From assembly GCA_910587255.1 (NCBI GenBank), contig CAJUKT010000091.1:62001-126000 (forward strand): 64,000 nucleotides of DNA. The letters are read 5' to 3'. The notes beneath the pieces are model-generated. The model made no database searches and was not told where the DNA came from. It saw only the letters and a program-made list of their open reading frames with translations. Of this stretch, positions 62,348 through 64,000 are shown piece by piece. The DNA is from an uncultured Oscillospiraceae bacterium (GTDB lineage Bacteria; Bacillota; Clostridia; Oscillospirales; Oscillospiraceae). Both the position numbers and the translations under genes were made by a program. The first letter of the stretch is position 1. Every line of letters starts with the position of its first letter.

Positions 62348-63368
62348 GGTAGTGACGTTTGGTGAGCTGATGATCCGGCTCCAGCCCTACAATTATGAGC
62401 GGTTTGTCCAGGCGGATCACCTGGAATTCTCCTTCGGCGGCGGCGAGGCCAACGTGGCCGTCTCCCTGGCCAACTACGGCCTGGACGCGGCCTTCGTCAC
62501 CAAGCTCCCCGCCCACGCCATCGGGCAGGCGGCGGTAAACTCCCTGCGGCGGTACGGCGTGGACACGTCCATGATCGTCCGGGGCGGCGACCGGGTGGGC
62601 ATTTACTTCAACGAGAAGGGCGCATCCCAGCGAGGCAGCGTCTGCATCTACGACCGGGCCCACTCCGCCATCCAGGAGGCGACCACCGCCGACTTTGACT
62701 GGGACACCATCTTCGAGGGCGTGGACTGGTTCCACTTCACCGGGATCACCCCGGCTTTAGGCCCCAATGTCGTTGAAATCTGCAAGGAAGCCTGCAAGGC
62801 CGCCAAGGCCAAGGGCGTCAAGATCTCCTGCGACCTAAACTACCGCGGCAAGCTGTGGACAAGGGAGCAGGCCCGGGCGGCCATGACCGACCTGTGCCAG
62901 TACGTGGACGTGTGCATCTCCAACGAGGAGGACGCCAAGGACGTGTTCGGCATCGAGGCGGAGGCCACCGACATCTACGCCGGCGAGATCAACCGGGAGG
63001 GCTACAAGTCCGTGGCCAAGCAGCTGGCGGACAAGTTCGGCTTTGAGAAGGTGGCCATCACCCTGCGGGAGAGCCACTCCGCCTTCGACAACGGCTGGAG
63101 CGCCATGCTCTACGATGTGGCGTCCGGCGAGTACTGCTTCTCCAAGAAGTACGACCTGCACATCATTGACAGGGTGGGCGGCGGCGATTCCTTCGGCGGC
63201 GGGCTGATCTACTCCCTGCTGACGGGCAAGAGCACCCAGGCGGCGGTGGAGTTCGCCGTGGCGGCCTCCGCCCTGAAGCACTCCATTGAGGGGGACTACA
63301 ACATGGCCACCGTGGCCGAGGTGGAGAAGCTGGCCGGCGGGGATGGCTCCGGAAGAATTCAGCGGTAA
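62340..63368 (+). CDS. kdgK: 2-keto-3-deoxygluconate kinase (PfkB family)
   Basis: 342 residues. VTFGELMIRLQPYNYERFVQ, FGGGEANVAVSLANYG and the C-terminal RVGGGDSFGGGLIYSLL with catalytic Asp identify a PfkB sugar kinase; position after Eda gives the substrate. It overlaps eda by eight bases and ends the uronate operon. A weak hairpin (CTCCA/TGGAG with AGTTTT, 63386-63413) may terminate it. Confidence 0.92.
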   Translation: MAKVVTFGELMIRLQPYNYERFVQADHLEFSFGGGEANVAVSLANYGLDAAFVTKLPAHAIGQAAVNSLRRYGVDTSMIVRGGDRVGIYFNEKGASQRGSVCIYDRAHSAIQEATTADFDWDTIFEGVDWFHFTGITPALGPNVVEICKEACKAAKAKGVKISCDLNYRGKLWTREQARAAMTDLCQYVDVCISNEEDAKDVFGIEAEATDIYAGEINREGYKSVAKQLADKFGFEKVAITLRESHSAFDNGWSAMLYDVASGEYCFSKKYDLHIIDRVGGGDSFGGGLIYSLLTGKSTQAAVEFAVAASALKHSIEGDYNMATVAEVEKLAGGDGSGRIQR

Positions 63369-63428
63369 TATCATAATAGATGCTCCAGAAAAGACAATTG
63401 GAGAGTTTTCCGGTTTGCGGAAGGGTGG

Positions 63429-64000
63429 ATGCCTGTGCTATGCAGACAATTGTTAATTGTAATGGATGAACTTGAAGTCAGCCAGTCTATTTTGAAACGC
63501 CTAGAGAATCCGACAACAAAAGTCGATTGTGTGGCATCCTTGTCCGAGGCGCTGGAGTGTGTGATCCGGAAAACCTACTGTCTGCTCATTATAGATTTCC
63601 ACATTTCAAATATAGACAACACTGAGATAGTCCGAATCCTCCGGGCCGCAAAGCACACACCAATTTTAGCTCTCACCGAAGCGTTAGCTTCACAGGAAAA
63701 GATCGACCTTCTTCATATGGGCGTGGACGTGTTTCTGGAAAAACCGGTTGACGCAGGGGTCTGTGCGGCACAGGCCATTGCGTTGATTGAACGGTACCTT
63801 AATGTGGATGAAACTTTAAAGGCACGGGTTCCTATTGCGTTTGGTACTTCTTTGGTAATTGCCCCACGCTATCGGCAGGCGTTGGTTGACGGAAAACCGA
63901 TTGAATTAACGCGGATAGAATACGATCTCCTGTATTTCATGGCCAGGCATCCTAATCAAGTGTTCAGCCGGGAACAGCTCTATCAATATGTGCGGAATGA
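63429..64000 (+). CDS. OmpR-type response regulator, truncated by the window edge
   Basis: About 190 residues visible from the ATG at 63429 (GAAGGGTGG upstream). Receiver domain with acidic MDE, phospho-acceptor in LLIIDFHIS, Thr in ALTEAL and Lys in FLEKPVD; then a winged-helix start (IELTRIEYDLLYFMARHPNQ, FSREQLYQYV). No kinase gene is seen before it. It follows the uronate operon as the decayed relative at 37974 follows the pentose operon. Confidence 0.85.
   Translation, partial: MPVLCRQLLIVMDELEVSQSILKRLENPTTKVDCVASLSEALECVIRKTYCLLIIDFHISNIDNTEIVRILRAAKHTPILALTEALASQEKIDLLHMGVDVFLEKPVDAGVCAAQAIALIERYLNVDETLKARVPIAFGTSLVIAPRYRQALVDGKPIELTRIEYDLLYFMARHPNQVFSREQLYQYVRN

Overview
The window is GC-rich bacterial DNA with dense operons, GGAGG-type ribosome binding sites, an F-type ATP synthase operon, LytTR/GHKL two-component systems and several reverse-domain GH3 glycosidases. 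This set suggests a Clostridia (Bacillota) gut commensal, most likely in or near the Oscillospiraceae. That placement is inferred from gene content and composition; no 16S rRNA is present.

Layout. (1) 1-2.5 kb, minus strand: a partial metallophosphoesterase and a leaderless BMP-type sugar or nucleoside-binding protein with an extra N-terminal domain. (2) 2.7-9.0 kb, plus strand: an ATP synthase operon in the order a, c, b, [delta C-terminal domain fused to alpha], gamma, beta, epsilon. No separate delta gene is present. (3) 9.06-9.14 kb: tRNA-Arg(CCG) with its own promoter. (4) 9.2-27.8 kb: an integrated mobile island next to that tRNA. It has a tyrosine integrase, an excisionase-like protein, a structured RNA or terminator with a three-way junction, a YqaJ exonuclease, a RecD2 helicase, a candidate annealing protein, a CHC2/TOPRIM primase, PcfK/PcfJ-like proteins, an NAD-dependent DNA ligase, HU, a ParM/ParR partition pair, an XRE repressor and a SLOG-type protein. 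There are replication and partition genes but no relaxase, conjugation, capsid or terminase genes, so it looks like an integrated plasmid-like or satellite element, or part of one. (5) 28.0-38.0 kb: a pentose/xylo-oligosaccharide operon controlled by a ROK repressor: GH43, a GtrA-like membrane protein broken by an IS630-family insertion, xylulokinase, a DUF4867 protein, a fucose/arabinose-type isomerase in place of XylA, and a split transketolase. A decayed response-regulator gene follows. (6) 38.9-52.7 kb: two LytTR two-component systems facing two membrane-anchored, reverse-order GH3 glycosidases with companion surface proteins. A small inverted-repeat element with large palindromic ends sits between them. 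(7) 52.8-63.4 kb: a glucuronate/glucuronoxylan operon with two exported SGNH esterases, a GH2 glycosidase, a GPH-type sugar symporter, UxuA, an SDR-type fructuronate reductase, UxaC, Eda and KdgK. (8) 63.4-64 kb: the start of an OmpR-type response regulator.

Together, regions 5-7 describe degradation of acetylated (glucurono)xylan. Surface SGNH esterases and GH3 enzymes trim the polymer. Oligosaccharides or aldouronic acids are imported. Cytoplasmic GH43 and GH2 enzymes release pentose and glucuronate. XylB with the atypical isomerase and transketolase sends pentose to the pentose phosphate pathway, and UxaC-UxuB-UxuA-KdgK-Eda converts glucuronate to pyruvate and glyceraldehyde 3-phosphate. 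The most unusual observations are the delta-alpha ATP synthase fusion without a free delta subunit, the branched RNA structure at 11.36-11.43 kb, the paired LytTR/GH3 modules around a palindrome-ended element, and the xylose-type operon lacking XylA.
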